Part shown: in pieces, positions 54,828 to 62,673 of the stretch
Numbering within the stretch: the first letter of the stretch is position 1
Layout: every line of letters starts with the position of its first letter
Assembly: GCA_964624795.1 (NCBI GenBank)
Contig: CAZUZS010000023.1
Coordinates: 1-63,950, forward strand
From: CAZUZS01 sp964624795
GTDB taxonomy: Bacteria > Calditrichota > Calditrichia > RBG-13-44-9
Direction: 5' to 3'
DNA: 63,950 bases
Translations under genes and position numbers: made by a program
Notes under the pieces: generated by a model
Databases searched by the model: none
What the model saw: the letters and a program-made list of their open reading frames with translations, nothing else
What the model was told of the DNA's origin: nothing

Positions 54828-55430
54828 ATGAGTTCGGTGGACATTCTCTTTGGTGTTGTTCTGGGAGTCTTTATCCTGGTTGGGATTTGGAAAGGCTTTT
54901 TTCGTGAAATATTAGGGCTGGCCGGGATTCTGGGCGGTGTCTTTTTGGGAATTGTTGGATTTGGCATCCTCGGCAAAATCCTGAACAACGCCTTCCCGGC
55001 GATTCCCGCTTTTTTATGGCCGTTCTTAAGCTTTATTCTTATTTTTGTCGGCGTTTATCTGGCCAGCCGCCTGCTTGCCGCGCTGCTGAGCAAACTCAGC
55101 GAGAGCCTTTTTCTCGGTTGGCTGAACCGGCTGCTGGGGGGGCTCGTCGGCGGACTGAAAGGCGTTTTGCTCATCAGTCTTGTGCTGCTGCTGCTTGGTT
55201 TTCTCCCATTCCAGAATTCGCTGCAATCGGTAAAACAAAAGAGCATGTTGTATGCACCTCTGCAGGGAGCAATCCCATCCCTGTACAACCTGTTCAGCGG
55301 ATTTTCATTTTCATCCCAGAATTTCGAGTTAAAGGTCGTCAGCGCATTGGAAAATACGAGTGTCAAACTTAATGATGAAATAATCAATTATTTGTTTTAT
55401 GGAAAACAGACTCCCTCCCCTAACCCATGA
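54828..55430 (+). CDS. CvpA-family membrane protein
   Basis: A protein of 200 residues with four hydrophobic segments in the first 130 residues (DILFGVVLGVFILVGIWKGF; GLAGILGGVFLGIVGFGIL; FLWPFLSFILIFVGVYLA; LVGGLKGVLLISLVLLLLGF), as in CvpA, a protein tied to colicin V export and to membrane or cell-surface integrity. The C-terminal tail is polar. ATG 54828 with AAAGGA eight bases upstream is chosen. Its last 32 bases overlap mutS2. The cvpA-mutS2 order is common in many bacterial phyla. Confidence 0.88.
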   Translation: MSSVDILFGVVLGVFILVGIWKGFFREILGLAGILGGVFLGIVGFGILGKILNNAFPAIPAFLWPFLSFILIFVGVYLASRLLAALLSKLSESLFLGWLNRLLGGLVGGLKGVLLISLVLLLLGFLPFQNSLQSVKQKSMLYAPLQGAIPSLYNLFSGFSFSSQNFELKVVSALENTSVKLNDEIINYLFYGKQTPSPNP

Positions 55431-57783
55431 CGATAATCTTTTGCAATTAGAGCTTCCCGGTGTGCTGCAAAAGCTGCAGGAATTGCTTACCACACCTTAT
55501 GGACACCCTCATTTTGAGCACCTTTCCATTACCCGGGACCAGCAAACGGTTGAAATCCGGCTCAAAGAAGTCAGTGAAATAGCCGGCTTGCTGGAGAGCG
55601 GTTATTCGATCCCCCCCGGGGAAATGGACGATATTCGCTCTTTACTGGAGGCCCTTCAGCCACAGTACGCATTTTTGGAGGCTCCACAATTAAATCAGGT
55701 AAAGCAAAATCTCCAGGCATTCCAGGATACTTCCCGCTTCATGCAACACCATCGCGAGGCCTGCCCCCTGGTTTCTGTCTATTCCAACCGCATTCACGGT
55801 CACCCCAAAATTATCGAGGAAATCAGCCGCGCGGTTGATATTCATGGTGAAATACAGGAAAATGCCACCCCGGAGTTGCGCCGAATCCGCATTGAGATTC
55901 ACCGTGCCGAGAACGAACAAAAAACGGTTTTGATGCGCGTCATCAAACACTACTCCGAATTCACGCAAGACGATATTGTTACGCTTCGCGATGGCAGGAT
56001 GGTTTTGGGCATCCAGCAACAATATGTAAATCGCATCAACGGAATTGTGCACGGCACCTCCGGAACCGGTGCCACCGTCTTCATTGAGCCGATGGAGACC
56101 TTGCGGCTGAGTAACCGTATTCAAAATTTGAAAATCGAAGAGCGTAAAGAGATCATTCGCATTCTCCAATTCCTGTCGGGGCTGATTCGGGAAGTCAGGG
56201 ACGATGTTTATTTTGCCATTGAGAATATCGGAATTCTGGATCTGATTTGCGCCAAAGCGCGCCTCTCCCGGCTAATGGAGGCAGCAGAACCACAGATCAG
56301 CGAAGCTCCACGGCTGCGATTGATTAATGCCCGCCACCCGATGCTTCTTCTCAAGATGGGACACCAGAATGTGGTGCCGTGCAGCCTGACCCTGGGAGAA
56401 GATTTCCACACCCTGGTAATCACCGGGCCGAACGCCGGCGGAAAGACTGTCACGCTGAAGACCGTGGGACTGATGATTGTAATGGCGCAGTTGGGGCTGC
56501 ATATTCCGGCGCACCCGGACAGTATTATCCCTTTATTGGATGCGGTTCTGGTCGATATCGGCGACCGCCAGAACCTGGAGCAGGACTTGAGCACCTTCTC
56601 CGCGCATATTATTCGTCTTCAGGAGATATTGCGGCAAGCGTCAACCCATACACTGATTCTGGTGGACGAGATCGGCACCGGCACCGATCCCCGTGAAGGA
56701 TCGGCGCTGGCGGTTGCTATTTTGAAAGAGCTAACCGAGCGAAGAACACTGACCATAGCCACCACTCATCACGGGGAGCTGAAAGCTTTTGCTTTCTCGA
56801 CCGAGGGAGTGGAAAATGCATCAATGGAATTTAACCTGGAAACACTCCAGCCAACTTACCGCCTGCAGGTTGGCATTCCGGGGAGCAGTTACGCTTTCGA
56901 GATCGCTCGCCGGTACGAGCTTTCGGAAATCGTGTTGAAAAGCGCGGAGAAGATGGTCGGTCCGGATAAAGGCGAGTTGGAGAACCTCATCCTGAGCCTG
57001 AATGATCGGCTGCAGCGGGTAGAAGAGGAGAGGCGGCAGTTGAGTATCAAACTCTCGGAAGCGGAGGGTTTGCGCAATCTGTACCAGCACGAGATGGAGC
57101 GCATAAACCGGGAGAAAAAAGAATTGCGCCGGAAATCCGCCGAAGAGGCAAAAACGCTGCTTGAAAATGTGAATGCAAAAATCGAAAGAACAGTAGCGGA
57201 AATCCGTGAAACGCAGGCGCGAAAAGATAAAATCCGGGAAGCGCACCAACAGGTTGACAAACTCCAACAGCAGGTAGAAGACATTCTTAAAGAAACGCAG
57301 CCACGTTTCAGCGCTGCCGCTGAATTGCACAGGGGAGATATTGTGTGGATTGAAAACCTGAGAGAAGAGGGCGAACTTTTAAGCGAACCGGATGCCGGTT
57401 CCAAATCTTGGGTTTTGGTTGGGAATGTAAGAATGCAAGTGGATGTAACCGGGATGCAGCGTGTCGAAAAAGCACCTGAAGAATCGCGGCATCGACTCTC
57501 TCACCGGCAAGAGCTGCCTGAAGAACTGGATGGCGGGATTTTGCCTGAGCTGGATCTGCGCGGTATGGATTCGCAGGAGGCGGTGGAAACGACAGACCGT
57601 TACCTGGACCAGGCGTTGGAACAGGGTTGGGAAGAAGTTCGAATTGTGCACGGCAAAGGCACTGGCGTTCTGAGGCGGAAGATCAACGAGTTTTTGTCCA
57701 GGGACAAACGTGTGGAAGCAAAAAGATTGGGGAAATGGGGAGAAGGCGATACCGGCGTCACTGTGGTAAAATTGAAAATTTAG
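55399..57783 (+). CDS. mutS2: MutS2-family endonuclease/ATPase
   Basis: A protein of 794 residues. Core and clamp domains precede the MutS ATPase with Walker A ITGPNAGGKTVTLKTVGLM, Walker B LILVDEIGTGTDPREGSALA and TIATTHHGELKAFA; a coiled-coil region (about 530-640) follows, and the C-terminal Smr nuclease domain has LDLRGMDSQEAVETTDRYL and VRIVHGKGTGVLRRKINEF. It acts on branched DNA and against recombination, and in some species on collided ribosomes. It starts inside cvpA (32-base overlap) without a clear ribosome-binding site, so it is probably coupled to it. The ending GEGDTGVTVVKLK deviates little from the family. Confidence 0.95.
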   Translation: MENRLPPLTHDDNLLQLELPGVLQKLQELLTTPYGHPHFEHLSITRDQQTVEIRLKEVSEIAGLLESGYSIPPGEMDDIRSLLEALQPQYAFLEAPQLNQVKQNLQAFQDTSRFMQHHREACPLVSVYSNRIHGHPKIIEEISRAVDIHGEIQENATPELRRIRIEIHRAENEQKTVLMRVIKHYSEFTQDDIVTLRDGRMVLGIQQQYVNRINGIVHGTSGTGATVFIEPMETLRLSNRIQNLKIEERKEIIRILQFLSGLIREVRDDVYFAIENIGILDLICAKARLSRLMEAAEPQISEAPRLRLINARHPMLLLKMGHQNVVPCSLTLGEDFHTLVITGPNAGGKTVTLKTVGLMIVMAQLGLHIPAHPDSIIPLLDAVLVDIGDRQNLEQDLSTFSAHIIRLQEILRQASTHTLILVDEIGTGTDPREGSALAVAILKELTERRTLTIATTHHGELKAFAFSTEGVENASMEFNLETLQPTYRLQVGIPGSSYAFEIARRYELSEIVLKSAEKMVGPDKGELENLILSLNDRLQRVEEERRQLSIKLSEAEGLRNLYQHEMERINREKKELRRKSAEEAKTLLENVNAKIERTVAEIRETQARKDKIREAHQQVDKLQQQVEDILKETQPRFSAAAELHRGDIVWIENLREEGELLSEPDAGSKSWVLVGNVRMQVDVTGMQRVEKAPEESRHRLSHRQELPEELDGGILPELDLRGMDSQEAVETTDRYLDQALEQGWEEVRIVHGKGTGVLRRKINEFLSRDKRVEAKRLGKWGEGDTGVTVVKLKI

Positions 57784-57792
57784 GAGACGGGA

Positions 57793-58167
57793 ATGGGAAA
57801 ACTGTTTATGATTTTGGGCAGCCTGAATGCGTTTTTGTCGGTAGCGTTGGGGGCCTTTGGCGCGCATGCGCTTAAAGCCAGGGTAACTCCCGAATTGTTG
57901 GATATATATGAAACAGCCGTGAGGTATCACCTACCACACGCCCTGGCGTTATTAATAATCGGTATTTTACTGAACCGTTCGTCCGAGCCGGTGATGCTGC
58001 AATGGTCCGGCTGGTTGATCTTTGCCGGCATCATCATATTTTGCGGCAGCCTGTATGTGCTGGGCATTACCGGTATCCGCTGGCTGGGCGCCGTCACACC
58101 TTTGGGTGGACTGGCATTCCTGGGAGGCTGGCTGCTCCTCACGATTTCGATTTTCAAATATTTTTAG
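57793..58167 (+). CDS. DUF423 membrane protein
   Basis: A protein of 124 residues with four membrane helices (LGSLNAFLSVALGAFGAHAL; LPHALALLIIGILL; LIFAGIIIFCGSLYVLGIT; GLAFLGGWLLLTISIF). The family signature is clear (GAFGAHALKARVTPELLDIYETAVRYHLPHAL in two parts, residues 16-47). AGGAGA lies upstream. The role is unknown. It starts nine bases after the mutS2 stop, so it is probably in the same transcript. Confidence 0.9.
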   Translation: MGKLFMILGSLNAFLSVALGAFGAHALKARVTPELLDIYETAVRYHLPHALALLIIGILLNRSSEPVMLQWSGWLIFAGIIIFCGSLYVLGITGIRWLGAVTPLGGLAFLGGWLLLTISIFKYF

Positions 58168-58259
58168 GGTCGCCGAATCACCAGATTAATGGCTGAAATT
58201 TTTGGCGCCGCATTCTAGGAAAGAAGCAGGAAGTGAATTCATTCGTTTCCGGGAACAAG

Positions 58260-59186
58260 TTAGCGTGCACTAAAAATTTGCTCCAGCGCCGACTTTGCAT
58301 CGGGGAAGAGGAATTCAAAACCCGCATCAAGTAAACGCCGGGGAATAACCCGCTGGCTAACAAGAATCAACTCGCGCGCCATTTCCCCTAACAGAAATTC
58401 AAGGAGTGGACGGGGAATGCGGAAACGAAGACCCCTGTTTAGCTGCGCAGCCAATTGAAAATAAAAATCCTTCGAGGGGAGCGGGTTCGGAGCAGTCATG
58501 TTATACGTGCCAGCCAGTTCTTCATTTTCAATCAGAAAAATCACTGCGCGAACCAGGTCATCGATATGGATCCACGAGAACCAGTTCGAGCCGTCGCCGA
58601 AGTAACTTCCCATAAACAGTCGAAAGGGCAAAGCCAGCCGGGGAAGAAAGCCTCCGCTCTTTCCCAGCACAACCCCAAACCTTGTCACTACGAGACGCAT
58701 TTCGGCGGCGTCCGGCACCCGGCTCGATTCTTCCCACCGCTTGGTAACTTCTGTCAAGAATCCCCGTCCCGCTGCGGAATCTTCGTCCAGGATCTGATCG
58801 CCCCTGGTGCCATAGTAGTTAACGCCGGAAGGTTGTACCAGCACTCCCGGCTTATCCCGGACTTTTTCTATTGCATCCGAAACTGCTGATCCCGCATTCA
58901 GGCGGCTTTGGAGAATCCTCTCTTTTCGTTTGGCGGTCCAGTAGCCGCCGCCGATATTCTCTCCCGCAAGATTGATTATCGCCTTTGCGCCTTCAACATG
59001 TTGCCACCAACCTCCCGCGCTTTTTGCATCCCATCTCACGAATTCAAGCCGGGCCGGAAGATGCTCGCGATTCCCCTTCACATTCCGGGAAAGGGCAATT
59101 ACTTTGTATCCTTTCTGCAGTAATACAAGTGTCAGTTCTTTTCCAATAAAACCGGAGGCACCGCTAATCACCACACGTTTTTCCAT
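58260..59186 (-). CDS. TIGR01777-family NAD(P)-dependent epimerase
   Basis: A protein of 308 residues, an extended short-chain dehydrogenase of the TIGR01777/YfcH group: GASGFIGKELTLVLLQKGYKV at the N-terminus (GxxGxxG), INLAGENIGGGYWTAKRKERIL, SGVNYYGTRGDQILDEDSAAG (the Y-x3-K-like site is degenerate in this family), WFSWIHIDDLVRAVIFLIEN and a DUF1731-like C-terminal end (RVIPRRLLDAGFEFLFPD). Its reaction is not known; relatives are implicated in cell-division or membrane roles. A single gene. Confidence 0.9.
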   Translation of the reverse strand: MEKRVVISGASGFIGKELTLVLLQKGYKVIALSRNVKGNREHLPARLEFVRWDAKSAGGWWQHVEGAKAIINLAGENIGGGYWTAKRKERILQSRLNAGSAVSDAIEKVRDKPGVLVQPSGVNYYGTRGDQILDEDSAAGRGFLTEVTKRWEESSRVPDAAEMRLVVTRFGVVLGKSGGFLPRLALPFRLFMGSYFGDGSNWFSWIHIDDLVRAVIFLIENEELAGTYNMTAPNPLPSKDFYFQLAAQLNRGLRFRIPRPLLEFLLGEMARELILVSQRVIPRRLLDAGFEFLFPDAKSALEQIFSAR

Positions 59187-59452
59187 TCCAATTCCTTATG
59201 TTTCGCTGTTTAAATTGTTTAACCGTAAAATAAGGAACAAACATTCTGTCGAAGTTCTGTTTTTTCTACATCGCGGGTATTATCTTTGTTCAGATAGGCA
59301 CCTGTCGGCATCCCTTACCACAAATGGAAAACCGATATTTTGCAAAAAGTTCTGGCAAATTGTTTTTATTTTATTATATTCTGCTTAAAATAGGGATAGC
59401 GGAGATTCTGAAATCCAGATTTATTGAGTTCTAACAAATAAAGTTCTCGCCA

Positions 59453-60145
59453 ATGATCCTGTTAGTCACTAAAAACGCAGATTTAGCAGATTCTTTTCGC
59501 AACGATCTAAAACAAGAAGGTTTCCAGGTAGATCTGCTTGAAAATCCGGCGGAGCTCCCGATGCGCCTCTACCAAAACTCGGAATATCACATGGCAATTC
59601 TGGACCTGGAACGGCAGGAAGAAAACATTAGCGACCTTTTCCAAAAGCTAAAGAAAGATGCCCGTCTGCGATATATTCCGCTTATCTGCATCGTGAAACG
59701 AGATCTTGTTCTCGAACAACTCGTCGCATTCGAATTGGGAGCCGACGAATTCATTTACGTGCCCTACACCACCACTGAACTACAATTAAAAATGCGATCC
59801 ATCCAGCGCCTCCTCGATTTGCAGAACCAGCTTAAGGAAAAGGAGAACCAGTTAAAGGCACTTAAGCAGGTGCAAAGAATTCTAGTAACTCTCAGCCATT
59901 ATATTAATAATTCGCTGACCCCTCTTTACACACTTGTTCAGATGATGAATGAAAAGAATCCGAAGGATGCTAAAAGACTCAAAGAATTTGCAGCGCGCAC
60001 AGTCGAGTTCATCAACAAGGTGCTAACGACCTTGAATAACCTCGTGCAAAGCGGTGAAATGAAGGTGATAAAAGATGGGGTATACAAAGACCTCATGTTG
60101 GATATTGAGCACGAGCTGAAGAAGTTACAGGAAGCAAACAAGTAG
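59453..60145 (+). CDS. Degenerate receiver domain fused to a histidine-phosphotransfer (DHp-like) segment
   Basis: A protein of 230 residues. Residues 1-120 have the receiver fold, with D51 at the phosphoacceptor site (HMAILDLER). The acidic pair at the start is absent (ILLVTKNAD instead of ILIVDDD) and the conserved lysine near the end is replaced (YVPYTTTEL instead of TKPF). A coiled coil (120-140) leads to a segment with H149 in TLSHYINNSLTPLYTLVQMM, close to the H box of HisKA kinases. No ATPase domain follows; the protein ends about 80 residues later. It may be a phosphotransfer or scaffold protein. A cytoplasmic protein, no neighbouring two-component gene. Confidence 0.8.
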   Translation: MILLVTKNADLADSFRNDLKQEGFQVDLLENPAELPMRLYQNSEYHMAILDLERQEENISDLFQKLKKDARLRYIPLICIVKRDLVLEQLVAFELGADEFIYVPYTTTELQLKMRSIQRLLDLQNQLKEKENQLKALKQVQRILVTLSHYINNSLTPLYTLVQMMNEKNPKDAKRLKEFAARTVEFINKVLTTLNNLVQSGEMKVIKDGVYKDLMLDIEHELKKLQEANK

Positions 60146-60176
60146 GCCAAGTTCATATCGCCAGCGCGCTTGCTTA

Positions 60177-60974
60177 TTATTGATCCCCGGCTTCCCTCCA
60201 CATTATTTTTTCTTTATTCAGAAATGATTGCAATCCTTTCTGGCAATCGGTGCTTTTCCGGCTGAGCGCATTCGTCTGGCTGGCCAACGCCAGGCCGTCC
60301 TTTAAAGGGATTTCCAGAAGCTGCTGGAAAAGCTTTTTGGTGGTTATCATGGCCTGAAAGCTGTTTTGTTCAAGGAGATTCTCAAGAAAAGCAAATGTGT
60401 TATTTCTTAATTCCGTCCCTGCAAAACTTTCCTTTGCCAATCCTAAATCGACGGCTTCCTGCGCCCGGATAATTGCACCACTCATGGCCAGGTGCTGGGC
60501 AATATTAAGCGAGACCTTTCGAACCAGGAAATTCATCACGATAGCCGGGACGAAGCCAATCCGGACTTCTGTAAATCCGAACCGCGCTGCATCCGCATCG
60601 GAAAAAATATAATCGCAACAGAGCGCCAGCCCGCAGCCACCGGCAAGTGCCGGGCCGTTTACCATCGCGACAGTCAGTTTTGGGAATGCGTAAATCTTGT
60701 TAAAAAGTGCAGCCAGTTCGTCCGAATCCTGCCTGTTCTCTTCGTCGCTGAATCCGCTCATCTTCTGCAGATATGCTAAATCCGCGCCGGCACAAAATGC
60801 TTTTCCTGCACCGGTAAGAATAACCGCACGAATCGAATTGTCCGTCGTAATTTCATTCAACTTGATGTCGAGCTGCTCGACCATCTTCGGGCTAAGGGCG
60901 TTCCTTTTTTCAGGGCGATTAAGGGTTAGCAAAACGATGTCGTTTCTTTTCTCGGCAAGAATTAACTGGCTCAC
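60177..60974 (-). CDS. Enoyl-CoA hydratase/isomerase family
   Basis: A protein of 265 residues of the crotonase fold: LLTLNRPEKRNALSPKMVEQL, the oxyanion-hole segments FCAGADLAYLQ and VNGPALAGGCGLALCCDY, and FTEVRIGFVPAIVMNFLVRKV. The catalytic pattern with the methylglutaconyl-CoA/enoyl-CoA hydratase group is likely, but the substrate cannot be given. The start is put at GTG 60974, which has GAGGA at a normal distance and the family start; ATG 61031 (57 bases upstream) is the alternative. It is divergent from the PLP-enzyme gene (200 bases). Confidence 0.88.
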   Translation of the reverse strand: MSQLILAEKRNDIVLLTLNRPEKRNALSPKMVEQLDIKLNEITTDNSIRAVILTGAGKAFCAGADLAYLQKMSGFSDEENRQDSDELAALFNKIYAFPKLTVAMVNGPALAGGCGLALCCDYIFSDADAARFGFTEVRIGFVPAIVMNFLVRKVSLNIAQHLAMSGAIIRAQEAVDLGLAKESFAGTELRNNTFAFLENLLEQNSFQAMITTKKLFQQLLEIPLKDGLALASQTNALSRKSTDCQKGLQSFLNKEKIMWREAGDQ

Positions 60975-61174
60975 AGGATTTTCCTCTTTTTGCTGAATAT
61001 AAGACCAAAGAAGATTGAACTCAAGACGCATCGACTTGCCTTTCCGGCTTTCAAATCCCGAAATACTTTTTTTATTGCACGCGACATTTTTTGGAATATA
61101 TTTATCAGGTTCCTTTTTATAAGCGAACAGTAACAAATGTCAGGAATGTTATCACTCCCAATAAAGGAGCGCAT

Positions 61175-62650
61175 ATGGAAATATGGCAGTGGAAAATCGA
61201 AGATGAAGAATTTCTGGAACGGACAATCGACCGTTGCAAAGAAAAGCACATTATTCTTCCCACTTTTGAACAGATGAAAAAACCGGAATCCATCCCGGAA
61301 AATATTCAAAAAAAGCTTCAGGAAATTGATCCCCAGGAGGTGCACCCGCTCAATCTGTTTCGCATAAACTGGCGAAATGATCCGCAAACCGGAAGAATTG
61401 GCGGCATCAACTACCTGGAAATCCCGCCGGAAGTCAGCGGCGTTAAGGCGCGTATTATTGGGCTGGTGGGCAAGCATTTCCCCACCGGCGCCCACAAAGT
61501 CGGGGCAACTTACGGATGCCTGGCACCCTACATGGTCACCGGGCGATTCGATCCCGCATATCACAAGGCAGTCTGGCCCAGCACCGGAAATTTCTGCCGT
61601 GGCGGTGCTTTTAACTCGGCACTGTTGGGCGTTCACGCTGTCGCGATTCTGCCGGAAGAGATGAGCCAGGAACGTTTCGACTGGCTGCGCGAGAAAGGTG
61701 CCGAAGTTTTTGCCACCCCTGGCTGCGAGAGCAACGTGAAGGAAATCTACGACAAGTGCCATGAGCTGGAGGCGGAAAGTGATGAGTACCTGGTTCTCAA
61801 CCAGTTCGATCAGTTTGGAAATGCAGTGTGGCATTACGAGGTGACCGGCTACACCATCGAGCAGCTTTTTCAGCAGGTTGGAAAGGAAAATCAACGCTTG
61901 AGCGGATATGTGAGCGCCACCGGTTCGGCGGGCACCATTGCCGCCGGGGATTACCTGCGGGAGAAATTCCCGTTGGTGAAGGTTCTGGGAGCGGAGGCGC
62001 TGCAGTGCCCCACCCTCCTGATGAACGGTTTTGGCGGGCATCGCATCGAGGGAATCGGCGACAAGCACGTGCCCTGGATTCACAACGTGAAAAACACCGA
62101 TGTGGCGGCAGCCATCGATGACGAAGACGCACTGCGGGTGCTGCGCCTGTTCAACGAACCGGAAGGCAAGAATTGGCTGGTCCAGCAAGGCGCTTCGGCA
62201 GAAACTGTCGATCAGCTTTCGCTGATGGGTATATCTTCCTGCGCCAATTTCCTGGCTTCAATTAAATTGGCCAAATATTTTGAGATGAACGAAAATGATG
62301 TCATTTTCACCATTTTCACCGACTCAGTGGAGTTGTATTTGTCCCGTCTGGAGGAAATGAATGCGCAGTGGGGGAGATACTCATCTGGACAGGCAGCGCT
62401 GGACTGGCAGTCTGTCATCCGCAAACAGAAGACCGATTATTTGAAAGAACTGAGTTATGCGGATAAAAGGGCTATCCACAATTTGAAATATTTCACCTGG
62501 GTGGAGCAGCAGGGCAAGGATGTGGAGGAGTTGAATGCCCAGTGGTACGACGAGAATTATTGGAGCGAGCGATTCAGAAGTGCACCGGTTTGGGATAAGC
62601 TGATCAAAGATTTCAACCAGAGAGTTGGCCTTCATCAACTCACAACCTGA
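61175..62650 (+). CDS. Fold-type II PLP-dependent enzyme (cysteine synthase/Trp synthase beta-like)
   Basis: A protein of 491 residues of the PALP fold: PLP lysine in FPTGAHKVGATYG, WPSTGNFCRGGAFNSALLG, and the phosphate-binding glycine loop in SATGSAGTIAAGDYL; the C-terminal third contains FTDSVELYLSRLEEM, WDK and other parts not found in cysteine synthase. It is longer than cysteine synthase (about 310) and has an extra N-terminal part (ILPTFEQMKKPESIPENIQ). Its reaction is not known, but an elimination or lyase reaction on an amino acid is likely. ATG 61175 with AAAGGAG upstream. An amidohydrolase gene follows 23 bases later, so the two are probably one pathway. Confidence 0.85.
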   Translation: MEIWQWKIEDEEFLERTIDRCKEKHIILPTFEQMKKPESIPENIQKKLQEIDPQEVHPLNLFRINWRNDPQTGRIGGINYLEIPPEVSGVKARIIGLVGKHFPTGAHKVGATYGCLAPYMVTGRFDPAYHKAVWPSTGNFCRGGAFNSALLGVHAVAILPEEMSQERFDWLREKGAEVFATPGCESNVKEIYDKCHELEAESDEYLVLNQFDQFGNAVWHYEVTGYTIEQLFQQVGKENQRLSGYVSATGSAGTIAAGDYLREKFPLVKVLGAEALQCPTLLMNGFGGHRIEGIGDKHVPWIHNVKNTDVAAAIDDEDALRVLRLFNEPEGKNWLVQQGASAETVDQLSLMGISSCANFLASIKLAKYFEMNENDVIFTIFTDSVELYLSRLEEMNAQWGRYSSGQAALDWQSVIRKQKTDYLKELSYADKRAIHNLKYFTWVEQQGKDVEELNAQWYDENYWSERFRSAPVWDKLIKDFNQRVGLHQLTT

Positions 62651-62673
62651 GATTTATTCAACAGGATTATTAC

